Below are positions 22,125 to 31,930 of a stretch of DNA of 64,000 nt, one piece after another (the first letter of the stretch is position 1; every line of letters begins with the position of its first letter). The position numbers and the translations under genes were made by a program. This DNA is from Luidia sarsii (taxonomy: Eukaryota > Echinodermata > Asteroidea > Paxillosida > Luidiidae): positions 6,074,551 to 6,138,550 of the forward strand of contig OX465113.1 of assembly GCA_949987565.1 (NCBI GenBank). The letters run 5' to 3'. The notes below the pieces were generated by a model that worked only from the letters and a program-made list of their open reading frames with translations, did no database searches and had not been told where the DNA came from.

Positions 22125-22270
22125 AAAAGGTCAGGTCAAAGAAATAAGAAGAAGTTGGAAAATTTTAAATGCTTTTGGAAAATTGGCAAACAAACCTTGG
22201 ACTGGACCGGAATTTGAACGCAATATCTCTGGTATTGCGTGCCAGCGTATCAAAATAATTCCGATGAAAG
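22125..22270 (-). repeat. tRNA-derived SINE, inverted copy
   Basis: Read on the minus strand this gives CGCTGGCACGCAATACCAGAG, then a decayed B box (TTCAAATTCCGGTCCAGTCC), then AAGGTTTG and a body ending with TTTTCCAAAAGC-like and TTTAAAATTTT sequence. This is the order seen in the SINE copies at 4535-4745 and 41955-42214. The A-box end is badly eroded. A 94-codon plus-strand frame over it is incidental. Confidence 0.55.
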
Positions 22271-23689
22271 CAGAGCAGAACACGTTTGCAGTTTAAGAGC
22301 AGGAATCGGTGTCCAGGGTACGATCCGTGATGGTTATGTTTTATCAACAAATGACCTCGCATAGGCCTATATGAAATGTTTGATTCATATAGGAGGTCAA
22401 AACTAATTTCTTACTATGGAAACTTTCCAACCAAATCTGAAATATGCCATTTCTAATCATGCTAATCCCTGTCAAATTTAAGCACACTGTTTCTGAGGTT
22501 TGGCATTGCAAAAATAAGACTCAAAACCCTGCTATTTATCTGCTATAAATCCACAGGTTTTTCATTTCGCATAATGATACTGTTCAAAAACGACATTTTT
22601 TTTGTAATCAATATCATGTGACACCGATCCCATGCACTCAGGAGTATACAAGTCACTGGAGTTCGTGTATCGTGTTCATAACAGCTACCTGAGCTGAATG
22701 AAAGAATAGCGCACAATGGTCAAACTGTAAGCTTTCATTTGCAGCTGTAGCACCCTCATCTGCAACGATGATGACAGCGTCCATCAAAGGTATTGGGACA
22801 ATGTTTGGGAAATGTGGGGGCGGCTTAGAAATACGATCCAGCAGAACCCTTGCCATCGGTCACGTGCAAGCCTTAATAATCCCCCAGTTTGATCCGTATA
22901 CCTCTCTACTGTAATGTGGGGTATTAAGGAAGAGCGCTAAATGCAGACTTCTATGGCGAGTCGTTTTACCAATTATCATAAAACGTACGATCAGAGACAG
23001 AAAATGTTGTTTCTCCACATTGTGTTATACATGTATACGTTCTCGCAGGTATATAAAATGGTTCCGCGCGCTGTCAATAATCACGTACCTGTGCCGAATA
23101 TAATACGCACGTTAGGTCTATTATGTGGTACTGCGAGAAAATGTCACGTTGATTTTCAATTAATGCAGGTAGTACATGGGTGGCCCAGTCTCGTGATTCT
23201 GTGTATTAGAGCTGCACAGCATAACGAAGCCAGTGTAGGGATAAAGGAAGCGTGTGGCCAATCAGGTTAAGAGACTCATGCGTATAAAAAACAAGGCTCA
23301 CGTACAACTGCATCGTTATTGGCGCTGTGATATTGATCGCGAAAAGGAGTAGATAAATCACCGCAGTGCAAATTCATTTGACTGTTTTCCGCTTACCATC
23401 AAATCAAGGCAAGGCTTGGTCCGCTAAATTGATTGCAGAGAGTAAGGCCGGTGGTCCTTAACCAGTGCAATGGCACAGGCTATATATTTGGGTGTATAGG
23501 CCTACTGTAGTTGAATACACTGCCCGAAAACAAATATCACTTCTCGTTTGTAATAATCAAAGAGCTAGGTAGGAAGTTTATCACGTTTACCATGTTTATC
23601 ATCTCTTAAAGCACCTACACAACATTGGTAAGATCGAAAAACAGAAATGTTCACATATTTACATGAAACTATATACAGTTTGAAGATGG
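22271..23689. other. Non-genic stretch
   Basis: No features are recognised. A 109-codon frame at 22941-23270 has no domain or splice context. Confidence 0.45.
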
Positions 23690-23940
23690 TTATGCACTGA
23701 AATATTTCTGCCTAAAATACTGTATTTTGGGAGAAAAGAGTAAAGGAAATCGTTAACGTCTACTTCTCACCCCTAGATCTAATAAACGATTTTTCGGTAC
23801 AATGCGTTAAATGCTGAATTTTCGCGAAACTCCGGATTGGCGTATTGATCTGAAATTTTCACAGGTGTGCTATGCCATGCATATGTTGAATCAGACAACG
23901 CATGGATGCTATTCTTTGACTTCGACCAATGTTGTAAAGA
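23690..23940 (+). repeat. Interspersed repeat family A, copy 2
   Basis: It matches 1125-1420 from ATTTCTGC, TTGGGAGAAAAG and CCTAGATCTAA through TTTTCGCGAAAC and TTTTCACAGGTGTGCTAT to TCGACCAATGTTGTAAAG. It ends where the minus-strand PLE family 2 terminus begins (23941). Confidence 0.7.
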
Positions 23941-23990
23941 GCCGGTAACTCAACGTTTTGGGTAGTGTGTACTCTGCCCGTCCTCAGGAG
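23941..23990 (-). ncRNA. Hammerhead-like motif, PLE family 2 (decayed)
   Basis: Read on the minus strand, CTC precedes a perfect CTGAGGA core (23987-23981; the expected form is CUGANGA). GGG pairs with CCC as helix II around a loop containing CAGAGTACAC. AAAAC-GTT follows, then GAG, which pairs with the CTC as helix I. The conserved G of GAAA is changed to A and the cleavage triplet is GTT. CAGAGTACAC, ACGTYGAGTT and CCGG are shared with the motif at 42107-42153. The change at the GAAA guanosine should abolish activity, so this is a fossil. Confidence 0.45.
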
Positions 23991-23995
23991 ACTGC

Positions 23996-24470
23996 TGGAT
24001 TCCAACTATCAGCGATGTTTTGGCATCTCGTACAGGATCGTTCAAGAATACGTCCTCCGCACTTTCTGATTGTAGTCCGTCCTGCCCATAAATATGCCGT
24101 GTTGTTACCTTTGTCAGCATTTGGCATGTGGATGGACCGGTCCCGGGCGGAAATCTTAGTTAAGAGCCTTCCATTCTTGGCCGGTGAGGTTGGGCTTGGC
24201 TTGCTTGTGTTCAGGGAGGGTTCGCCTGACTTCAAGGCGGATGTCATCCACTGCAGTCTTCGAGAGAAGCACTCCCGTCTCCGTGGAGGATATAGGGTGT
24301 ACTGACTAGTTGGCGAGTGTTTGCTTAACAAAGGCGAACGCAGGTGGGGTTTCAGACCCGCGGATATAGAAGATCTATTGGGCGGAGGTCTGGTTCTGCG
24401 TTGTCTTTTCGAAGCCTTTCTAGAAAGGGCATTTCATATTTGACGGCGACGGGTTTTCCTGACTGGTGAG
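23996..24470 (-). pseudogene. Frameshifted PLE reverse-transcriptase fragment
   Basis: On the minus strand, three pieces typical of the amino-terminal part of PLE reverse transcriptase occur in order but in different frames. First is a segment ending AKPNLTGQEWKAL (about 24205-24160), closed by a stop. Next is PNADKGN (24124-24104), the ADKGN signature that precedes the first catalytic region. Then comes FMGRTDYNQKVRR (from 24092), the segment that follows it in this family. The frame changes mean at least two indels. The palm motifs and GIY-YIG domain are absent: the fragment passes straight into the family 2 terminal motif at 23990, so an internal deletion has joined the RT start to the 3' end. 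Frames that look open on either strand here are not functional. Confidence 0.55.
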
Positions 24471-24837
24471 GTTACTACCTAACTGGTGATCTCCTGGAGA
24501 TGGACTCCGACAGATCTTTGCTGTTGTCAGGAATCTGACGGTCCAGGGTTGCCAGAGAGGAGCCAGTCTGATGGATCCGATGTGAGAGGATGCAGAGGCT
24601 GGACTTTCCAAGTTTCTCCTGTGATTTGGCATCACATAAATGATCGTTCAGCTTGAGACCCTCTGATAGGATGATGTAGGAATCGCGGCATGTTTTAAGG
24701 AATGTCAAGTTGTTGATGTCATGACAATTGTCATGACATCAATTGTCATGACATTAACTGCAGCACTTGGTGGAGAGGCGTCCGAATAGCTTGACCTTAG
24801 AAGTGATAAGCTCCCCGTAGAGCGAAGTTAAATAAGA
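24471..24837. other. Non-genic linker between PLE fragments
   Basis: This may be further decayed PLE sequence on the minus strand, but no motif could be assigned. It contains the palindrome at 24713-24742. Confidence 0.4.
24713..24742. repeat. Perfect 30 bp palindrome
   Basis: The sequence TTGATGTCATGACAA is followed immediately by its exact reverse complement with no spacer. A further CAATTGTCATGACATT copy follows at once, so the same 15-mer is present three times. Such spacer-less palindromes are unstable, and this one sits between PLE remnants and a large tandem array. Confidence 0.85.
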
Positions 24838-24859
24838 TACATGGTGTCACCGCAAACCT
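24838..24859 (+). repeat. PLE/SINE tail module
   Basis: Twenty-two bases, beginning TACATGGTGTCACC and ending GCAAACCT, are identical to 42193-42214, the end of the SINE/PLE composite. A shorter related copy (ATGATGTCACCGCAAAG) lies on the minus strand at 54361-54378. The tandem array starts three bases later. Confidence 0.7.
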
Positions 24860-24862
24860 CCT

Positions 24863-25512
24863 ACATCTGTTCCGTTCAGATCCATCTACATCTGTTCCGT
24901 CCAGATCTATCTACATCTCAGTGTTCCGTCCAGATCTATCTACATCTGTTCCGTCCAGATCTATCTACATCACAGTGTTCCGTTCAGATCCATCTACATC
25001 TGTTCCGTCCAGATCTATCTACATCTGTTCCGTCCAGATCTATCTACATCACAGTGTTCCGTTCAGATCCATCTACATCTGTTCCGTCCAGATCTATCTA
25101 CATCTGTTCCGTCCAGATCTATCTACATCTCAGTGTTCCGTCCAGATCTATCTACATCTGTTCCGTCCAGATCTATCTACATCTGTTCCGTTCAAATCTA
25201 TCTACATCTGTTCCGTCCAGATCTATCTACATCTGTTCCGTCCAGATCTATCTACATCTGTTCCGTCCAGATCTATCTACATCTGTTCCGTCCAGATCTA
25301 TCTACATCTGTTCCGTCCAGATCTATCTACATCTGTTCCGTCCATATCTATCTACATCTGTTCCGTCCAGATCTATCTACATCTGTTCCGTCCAGATCTA
25401 TCTACATCTGTTCCGTCCTGATCTATCTAGATCTGTTCCGTTCAGATCTATCTACATCTGTTCCGTCCAGATCTATCTACATCTGTTCCGTCCAGATCTA
25501 TCTATACATCTG
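24863..25512. repeat. 25 bp minisatellite block
   Basis: About 26 units of 25 bp are built on TGTTCCGTCCAGATC plus TATCTACATC. The left part has interspersed 29 bp units with an extra CAGTG/TCAG insertion. The middle (about 25160-25420) is almost perfectly homogeneous. Since 25 is not a multiple of 3, all three forward frames are open through stop-free units. The resulting long serine/leucine/proline frames are not evidence of a gene. Confidence 0.92.
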
Positions 25513-27760
25513 TTCCGTTCAGATCCGTCTACCTCAGTCTGTTCCATTAAGGTCTGTCTACTTATGTTCCATTAAGGTCCGTCTACCTATGTTCCATTAA
25601 GGTCCGTCTACTTATGTTCCGTTCAGATCCGTCTACCTCAGTCTGTTCCGTTCAGGTCCGACTACTTATGTTCCGTTCAGGTCCGTCTACTTATGTTCCG
25701 TTCAGATCCGTCTACCTCAGTCTGTTCCGTTCAGGTCCGACTACTTATGTTCCGTTCAGGTCCGTCTACTTATGTTCCGTTCAGATCCGTCTACCTCAGT
25801 CTGTTCCGTTCAGGTCCGACTACTTATGTTCCGTTCAGGTCCGTCTACTTATGTTCCGTTCAGATCCGTCTACCTCAGTCTGTTCCGTTCAGGTCCGACT
25901 ACTTATGTTCCGTTCAGGTCCGTCTACTTATGTTCCGTTCAGATCCGTCTACCTCAGTCTGTTCCATTAAGGTCTGTCTACATATGTTCCGTTCAGGTCC
26001 GTCTACTTATGTTCCGTTCAGATCCGTCTACCTCAGTCTGTTCCGTTCAGGTCCGTCTACTTATGTTCCGTTCAGGTCCGTCTACTTATGTTCCGTTCAG
26101 ATCCGTCTACCTCAGTCTGTTCCGTTCAGGTCCGACTACTTATGTTCCGTTCAGGTCCGTCTACTTATGTTACGTTCAGATCCGTCTACCTCAGTCTGTT
26201 CCGTTCAGGTCCGACTACTTATGTTCCATTAAGGTCCGTCTACTTATGTTCCGTATAGATCCGTCTACCTCAGTCTGTTCCGTTCAGGTCCGACTACTTA
26301 TGTTCCGTTCAGGTCCGTCTACTTATGTTCCGTTCAGGTCCGTCTACCTCAGTCTGTTCCATTAAGGTCTGTCTACTTATGTTCCGTTCAGGTCCGTTTA
26401 CCTATGTTCCGTTCAGATCTGTCTACCTCAGTCTGTTCCATTAAGGTCTGTCTACATATGTTCCGTTCAGGTCCGTCTACCTCAGTCTGTTCCGTTCAGG
26501 TCCGACTACTTATGTTCCATTAAGGTCTGTCTACATATGTTCCGTTCAGATCCGTCTACCTCAGTCTGTTCCGTTCAGGTCCGACTACTTATGTTCCGTT
26601 CAGGTCCGTCTACTTATGTTCCGTTCAGGTCCGTCTACCTCAGTCTGTTCCGTTCAGGTCCGACTACTTATGTTCCATTAAGGTCCGTCTACTTATGTTC
26701 CGTTCAGATCCGTCTACCTCAGTCTGTTCCATTAAGGTCTGTCTACTTATGTTCCGTTCAGGTCCGTTTACCTATGTTCCGTTCAGATCCGTCTACCTCA
26801 GTCTGTTCCATTAAGGTCTGTCTACTTATGTTCCGTTCAGGTCCGTCTACTTATGTTCCGTTCAGATCCGTCTACCTCAGTCTGTTCCGTTCAGGTCCGA
26901 CTACTTATGTTCCGTTCAGGTCCGTCTACTTATGTTACGTTCAGATCCGTCTACCTCAGTCTGTTCCGTTCAGGTCCGACTACTTATGTTCCATTAAGGT
27001 CCGTCTACTTATGTTCCGTTCAGATCCGTCTACCTCAGTCTGTTCCATTAAGGTCTGTCTACTTATGTTCCGTTCAGGTCCGTTTACCTATGTTCCGTTC
27101 AGATCCGTCTACCTCAGTCTGTTCCATTAAGGTCTGTCTACATATGTTCCGTTCAGGTCCGTCTACTTATGTTCCGTTCAGATCCGTCTACCTCAGTCTG
27201 TTCCGTTCAGGTCCGTCTACTTATGTTCCGTTCAGGTCCGTCTACTTATGTTCCGTTCAGATCCGTCTACCTCAGTCTGTTCCGTTCAGGTCCGACTACT
27301 TATGTTCCGTTCAGGTCCGTCTACTTATGTTACGTTCAGATCCGTCTACCTCAGTCTGTTCCGTTCAGGTCCGACTACTTATGTTCCATTAAGGTCCGTC
27401 TACTTATGTTCCGTTCAGATCCGTCTACCTCAGTCTGTTCCGTTCAGGTCCGACTACTTATGTTCCGTTCAGGTCCGTCTACTTATGTTCCGTTCAGATC
27501 CGTCTACCTCAGTCTGTTCCGTTCAGGTCCGACTACTTATGTTCCGTTCAGGTCCGTCTACTTATGTTCCGTTCAGATCCGTCTACCTCAGTCTGTTCCA
27601 TTAAGGTCTGTCTACTTATGTTCCGTTCAGGTCCGTTTACCTATGTTCCGTTCAGATCTGTCTACCTCAGTCTGTTCCATTAAGGTCTGTCTACTTATGT
27701 TCCGTTCAGGTCCGTTTACCTATGTTCCGTTCAGATCTGTCTACCTCTGTTCCACTAGTT
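25513..27760. repeat. 79 bp higher-order repeat block
   Basis: It continues the 25 bp array but is organised as trimers: a 29 bp unit (TTCAGATCCGTCTACCTCAG), a 25 bp unit (TTCAGGTCCGACTACTTATG) and a 25 bp unit (TTCAGGTCCGTCTACTTATG), 79 bp in total. The phase recurs at 25614, 25693 and 25772, and at 26537, 26853 and 27169 (316 bp, four trimers). Some units carry CCATTAAGG in place of CCGTTCAGG. A block of roughly 300 bp ending near 26232 reappears, almost unchanged, ending near 27392. Homogenisation by unequal exchange or gene conversion is implied. Confidence 0.92.
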
Positions 27761-27902
27761 CAGGTCCTGCTACCTCTGTCCCATTTAGGTCCATCTATTT
27801 ATTTATTTATTTTCAGATCCGTCTACATCTATTCCGTTTAGATCCGTCTACTTCTGTTCAATTTAGGTCCATATACCTCTGTCCCGTTACTTCTTCTTGA
27901 AC
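27761..27902. repeat. Degenerate right edge of the array
   Basis: Units decay here (TTCCACTAGTTCAGG, CCATTTAGGTCC, a TATTTATTTATTT run) before the array ends. Confidence 0.6.
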
Positions 27903-27972
27903 AGAACAGAACAAAGAAGAAGATGTAAATTGAAGGTCTGTTCAATTTACATCTTCTTCTTTGTTCTGTTCT
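27903..27972. repeat. Hairpin with 32 bp perfect arms and 6-base loop
   Basis: AGAACAGAACAAAGAAGAAG followed by ATGTAAATTGAA (27903-27934) is exactly reverse-complemented at 27941-27972 across the loop GGTCTG. It lies just beyond the right edge of the array. In RNA or single-stranded DNA it would form a very stable stem. TTCAATTTAGGTCC in the last array units resembles one arm end, so the hairpin may have arisen from array sequence by an inverted template switch. Confidence 0.9.
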
Positions 27973-29407
27973 CTTTAGGACCCTTTTAGTTCCGTTCCGT
28001 CCTGTTTACCATGCCCGTTCCATTCCGTTTCATTTACGTATACTGGTTCCATCCTGTTTTGTCCCATGTCACAGTTGACCAAAAAAAGTGCTTGAGACCG
28101 GGTGCTTCATTTCACATGTATGTTGGTTCATTGAATATAATTATAGGCCTTATATGCATATAGACGCTGTTTTGTGAGCGTGGACATTCATTAATTCATT
28201 CATTACGTTCTCCTTCCGAATTAACCTTTATAGATTGTGCAATCAGGTGTCTTTCATGAATAACATGTTCCGTGTTCATGGCATCTATGCACTTGTTATT
28301 TTGTTTTCTTGACTAAATTTTGTGCCCGGGTGTGGACACTGATCAATCCCCAGAACCATTAATCGATCTGGTCACAGCCACGAGGCAGCCTCTCGACTCT
28401 GACCCTGCTAGAATTTACTGCTTCACATAGACGCACTCCACCGATCGGACAAATACAGGCTGTATAATCACCAGAAAATAGCTACAACACTGGAAAGAGC
28501 TTTTCACAATACCCACGTATTGGCTTGCATTTCCATTTCTCTGCATCGTATATTTGCCCAAATAATAACTTTTTTCTCCTTTTTTTAAATTTGAGTATCG
28601 CTTGATTACCCCGTTGATCGTGTTATAGAAATGTATCCATGAAGCTATTTAGCATGGTCGAGAGACGTCAATATGCTTTACAGTTGTCACCTTCGAAGGG
28701 GAAGCAGTAACAGGCGAAGGTTTTCTATGCCGGGTGATGACTAGATGCGCATACCATGTACCACTGTTTGGCAAATCGCGCTGTCAACGAGTGAAATTGG
28801 ACCTAGGTCAATCACGCTACGAAAATAAAAAAGACACGACGACATTCGATAGGCAATGAGCGCATGGCTTATGAATCCACGGGTTACCGTCACGCAGTTC
28901 ATACGTGCTCCTCTGTTTTGATACGCAAACATGGTAATACTATACACCACTGTTTCAATGGGATTTGCTCTCGTCCTGAGTAGGTTTCAGTACATTATAG
29001 TAGTTTTAGTACATAGTAGTTTTAGTACATATGTTTCATGTGTTAGTCTGTCTATGTGGTGGTATACTGTTGCTCAGGTTGGTGTCATTCCAATCACCTT
29101 TCATAGACAGCACTGGCATTTATCTTTGAATCTGCCGTTTCCTTATTATTTTGGGTATTCTCCCTTTCGATATGCCAACTTGCGATGTTATGCATTGATG
29201 TATGCTAGCTATAACTGCATTGACTTAGGCCTATATGGTCCAGATACGATCAAGAATGACTCTATGCAGAAATCATGACTCAAGAGTGAATGTGTCTAGC
29301 AAGTTCATTGGTTTCTGACGTGATGCTAACATCCCCCACACATTTGTTTGAGAGAAGGGGCCTGCAGCGTCATGTCAGCACCACCCGGGAAAGATTACTA
29401 GCAACTG
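27973..29407. other. Non-genic stretch
   Basis: A few more TTCCGTTCC/TTCCGTTTC words at 27990-28040 are relics of the array. A small duplication of AGTAGTTTTAGTACAT occurs near 29000-29030. No gene is recognised. The 115-codon frame at 28931-29278 shows no domain. Confidence 0.45.
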
Positions 29408-29560
29408 GTGTGTGAAAGCATGGAGGAGAGGCAACGGAGCTGGCAGGGAAAGCCACAGCTCGGGCGATTTCTGCGGTGGACGGAGGGACAAGCGATCAGC
29501 AAGACTTGGAATTGGTTGAGGAATGAGGATCTGAAGAAGGAAACGGCGGGCCTGGTTACT
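29408..29560 (+). pseudogene. Non-LTR retrotransposon polyprotein C-terminal fragment
   Basis: The frame contains GRFLRWTEGQAISKTWNWLR and then DLKKETAGLVTAAHDQSL. The pattern W-WL--gdLKkETegLi-AAqdQ-l is a familiar block near the end of LINE-type polyproteins in marine invertebrates, where it normally continues into a cysteine-rich segment. Here there is no in-frame ATG at the left edge, no upstream reverse-transcriptase domain and no downstream cysteine cluster. The frame ends at a stop around 29594, where a SINE begins. It is a short dead fragment. The exact clade cannot be assigned from 50 residues. Confidence 0.5.
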
Positions 29561-29593
29561 GCTGCACATGACCAGTCGCTATACGGAGAAACG

Positions 29594-29668
29594 TGATGAA
29601 GGCTAGGACTCAGAAGATTAACGTCTCTCCAGAGGTCTCGGGTTCAAGTCCCGGCCAATTTTTCACTT
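29594..29668 (+). repeat. tRNA-derived SINE fragment
   Basis: CCAGAGGTCTCGGGTTCAAG continues as TCCCGGCCAATTTTT. The B box is excellent (GGTTCAAGTCC) and the flanks match those of the SINE copies at 4535 and 41955. A weak A box (TAGGACTCAGAAG) lies upstream. The body beyond the poly-T is missing. Confidence 0.55.
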
Positions 29669-30239
29669 ATGATAAAGACACAATTTAAAAGAGGATGCGT
29701 GTGTCTATCATCCTATTATACACAGCGGGAAACATCGCTCAGGGAGACAGTAGGTATAATTTTCTTTGGGGAAAACATATCTCTGCGCACAAGTAAAAAA
29801 TACTATCAACTATTCTGGTTTATATTATCATTGTTGCCACGCAGGCAGTCACCGATTATTTGTTTGAGAGATTAAGCACTACCCCCTTCAGAAATATCAT
29901 CGTTCTAGAACTGAGCATGGCCTTCACAAACCTATCTGGGAAAACGGGAAAAAAGAAGAAGCAAGTATCAACATAAACAATCTGAGTTTTTGAGGGACTG
30001 CCGGGGTGACATTGAATGTCGGGGCATGACAATGTTGGGGTGGTCTTTATCCTATTCATAAATGATCTCAACTAGATAACACATTTCACATCTGAGTATC
30101 TTCATTCATCACGCTAACAAATAGACTCTAGAATTGTTGAAGTCTCCAAGGCGGTAATGGTAGATATTCATATTGTAGTTGTTGCAGTGGTTGCTGCTGC
30201 TGTTTCAATCTAGAAATGCTATCGATTCTCATATATTTA
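29669..30239. other. Non-genic stretch
   Basis: Nothing is recognised. Confidence 0.5.
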
Positions 30240-30502
30240 GTACCCCTCATCTCTCTCTATCTCTATCTCTCTCTCCCTCGTACCCCTCTCTGTCTCTTTC
30301 TCCCTCCCTCTCCCTCCCTCTCCCTCCCGGTCTCTGTCTCTGTCTCTGTCTCTGTCTCTGTCTCTGTCTCTGTCTCTGTCTCTGTCTCTGTCTCTGTCTC
30401 TGTCTCTGTCTCTGTCTCTGTCTCTGTCTCTGTCTCTCATTCTCTCTCCCTCTCTCCCTCTCCCTTTCACTTTCTCCCTCTCTCTCTCTCTCTCTCTCCC
30501 CT

Positions 30503-30576
<74 letters not shown>

Positions 30577-30712
30577 TCTCTCTCTCTCCCTCTCTCTCTC
30601 TCTCTCCCTCCCTCTCCTTCCACCCCTACCCTCTCTCTCCCTTCCTCCCTCTCCCCCTCCATCCCTCTCCCTTCCCATTATATCTCCCTCCCTCCCTTTC
30701 TCTCTCTTCTCT
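30240..30712. repeat. C/T-rich simple repeat with (TCTCTG)n core
   Basis: A pure pyrimidine-rich tract. At 30331-30436 a TCTCTG hexamer (CTGTCT in another phase) repeats about 18 times without interruption. Around it are CT dinucleotide and CTCCCT runs. Long frames across it on both strands (serine/leucine and arginine/glutamate) are low-complexity artefacts. Confidence 0.95.
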
Positions 30713-31732
30713 CTCGGTCTACCGCCATCTATCGTCTCGTAAAAGTTTTCCATTACGCTTGTCAATAGAGGGCGATCAACTGATTCGCCGAAGGATGCTG
30801 TATGCAGGTCACTAAATCGAGCTCCCGTAGCTATAGAACGCAGTACAAACACCTTCACTTTCGAAGAGAACAATTTTATCAGGTCTTGTAGCTATACTCT
30901 GAATTGTAGATTGGACCTTCAACTTTGTTGTTCTTAGCCGATTTGATTTTCTTCTAATTACCCCAGAAAAAACCCGCAGTGTAGTGTAGTCGTCCAAACT
31001 GAGGTGGATCTCTCCACTACCACAGCCATATAGGGCAACATTTATTGCTCCAAATTACACACTAAGTTAAACATTGAAGCTTCACTTATTTTACAATTAC
31101 AACACTGAACAAATCTTTTGCCGTCCCCCTCCCCACTTCCCCCCAAATATTGGGCAATTAAGACTCCGATTTCAAACAAAAACCTTGAAGCATTGAACCC
31201 CTGTGTTGTCTTTTGCATAATTAAGTTTGATTTCGAAATACATCAATATTGCTCTAAACTACTCATACGTGCGATATCTGTGTCGTATACGTACTGCTTT
31301 ATATCTCGTACGTGCGAGTTATAAGTCGCATACAGTATGCTTGTTAGGTCAGAGGGGTAGATGTCCCTAATACAGCTTCGCAGCTTGGCAAAATAAAGTT
31401 GTGGGTACGCACTCTGTGATAACCAGCACGAAAGGCTATTTCGGCCTATTGAGGGTATTGAAACCCTGAGGCAATGCACTGAGTAAACGTTCATAGCGCA
31501 CAGTGCAAAAACAATTCACTTGACACTGTATTATTCGCGAGGCCAGTTCCTCCGCGATATTGGAAATTGAAACTTGCTGTCTAGTGTCTAAGGGTCCATT
31601 ATTGTACAACAAATCAATTGAGTGACCTCCAAAACCTCGTTATTTTAAAATAAGCGCAGAGACGCTATTTGGTTCCATTAAGTGGCATGCTCCATGCATG
31701 ACGCAACACTCACAGGCCATAAATCTTAAGGG
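30713..31732. other. Non-genic stretch
   Basis: Nothing is recognised apart from ACGTGCGATATCTG / ACGTGCGAGTTATA near-repeats around 31265-31325. Confidence 0.45.
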
Positions 31733-31930
31733 TGACATTTCAATCCTCGCAGGATTGTTTTCTCAGACACATTATTCGAAGTCCACGGTGCAAAAACGCG
31801 TGACGTCACAATAAAAACTAATGTTTACGTTGGAAATTGTAGTTGGAATTTTAATTCTAAAAACGCAGACCTATCCCTATCACAAAGGCCGTCTACGATT
31901 GACACGTCAGGCCTTCTATAACCTTCTAAA
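31733..31930. mobile_element. Decayed inverted pair of PLE family 1 modules
   Basis: GACATTTCAATCCTCGCAGG and TTTTCTCAGA at 31735-31767 match the minus-strand form of the hammerhead-like module. CACAAAGGCC, TCTACGATTG and ACACGTCAGGCC at about 31882-31913 match the plus-strand form. The arrangement is that of the intact pairs at 13.6 and 47.3 kb, with heavy decay and about 115 bp of interior. Confidence 0.45.

Noticed and set aside
23958..24305. 115-codon plus-strand frame opposite the PLE fragment
   Set aside because: It is antisense to recognisable reverse-transcriptase motifs that are themselves frameshifted. The frame is incidental.
24841..27900. Overlapping long open frames of up to 240 codons (serine/leucine/proline-rich) over the 25/79 bp array
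   Set aside because: The unit lacks stops in all forward frames and 25 and 79 are not multiples of 3, so the same peptides appear in shifting frames. There is no start context, splice site or domain.
30179..30873. Frames of about 190-200 codons in the C/T-rich tract
   Set aside because: Low-complexity simple repeat read in both directions.
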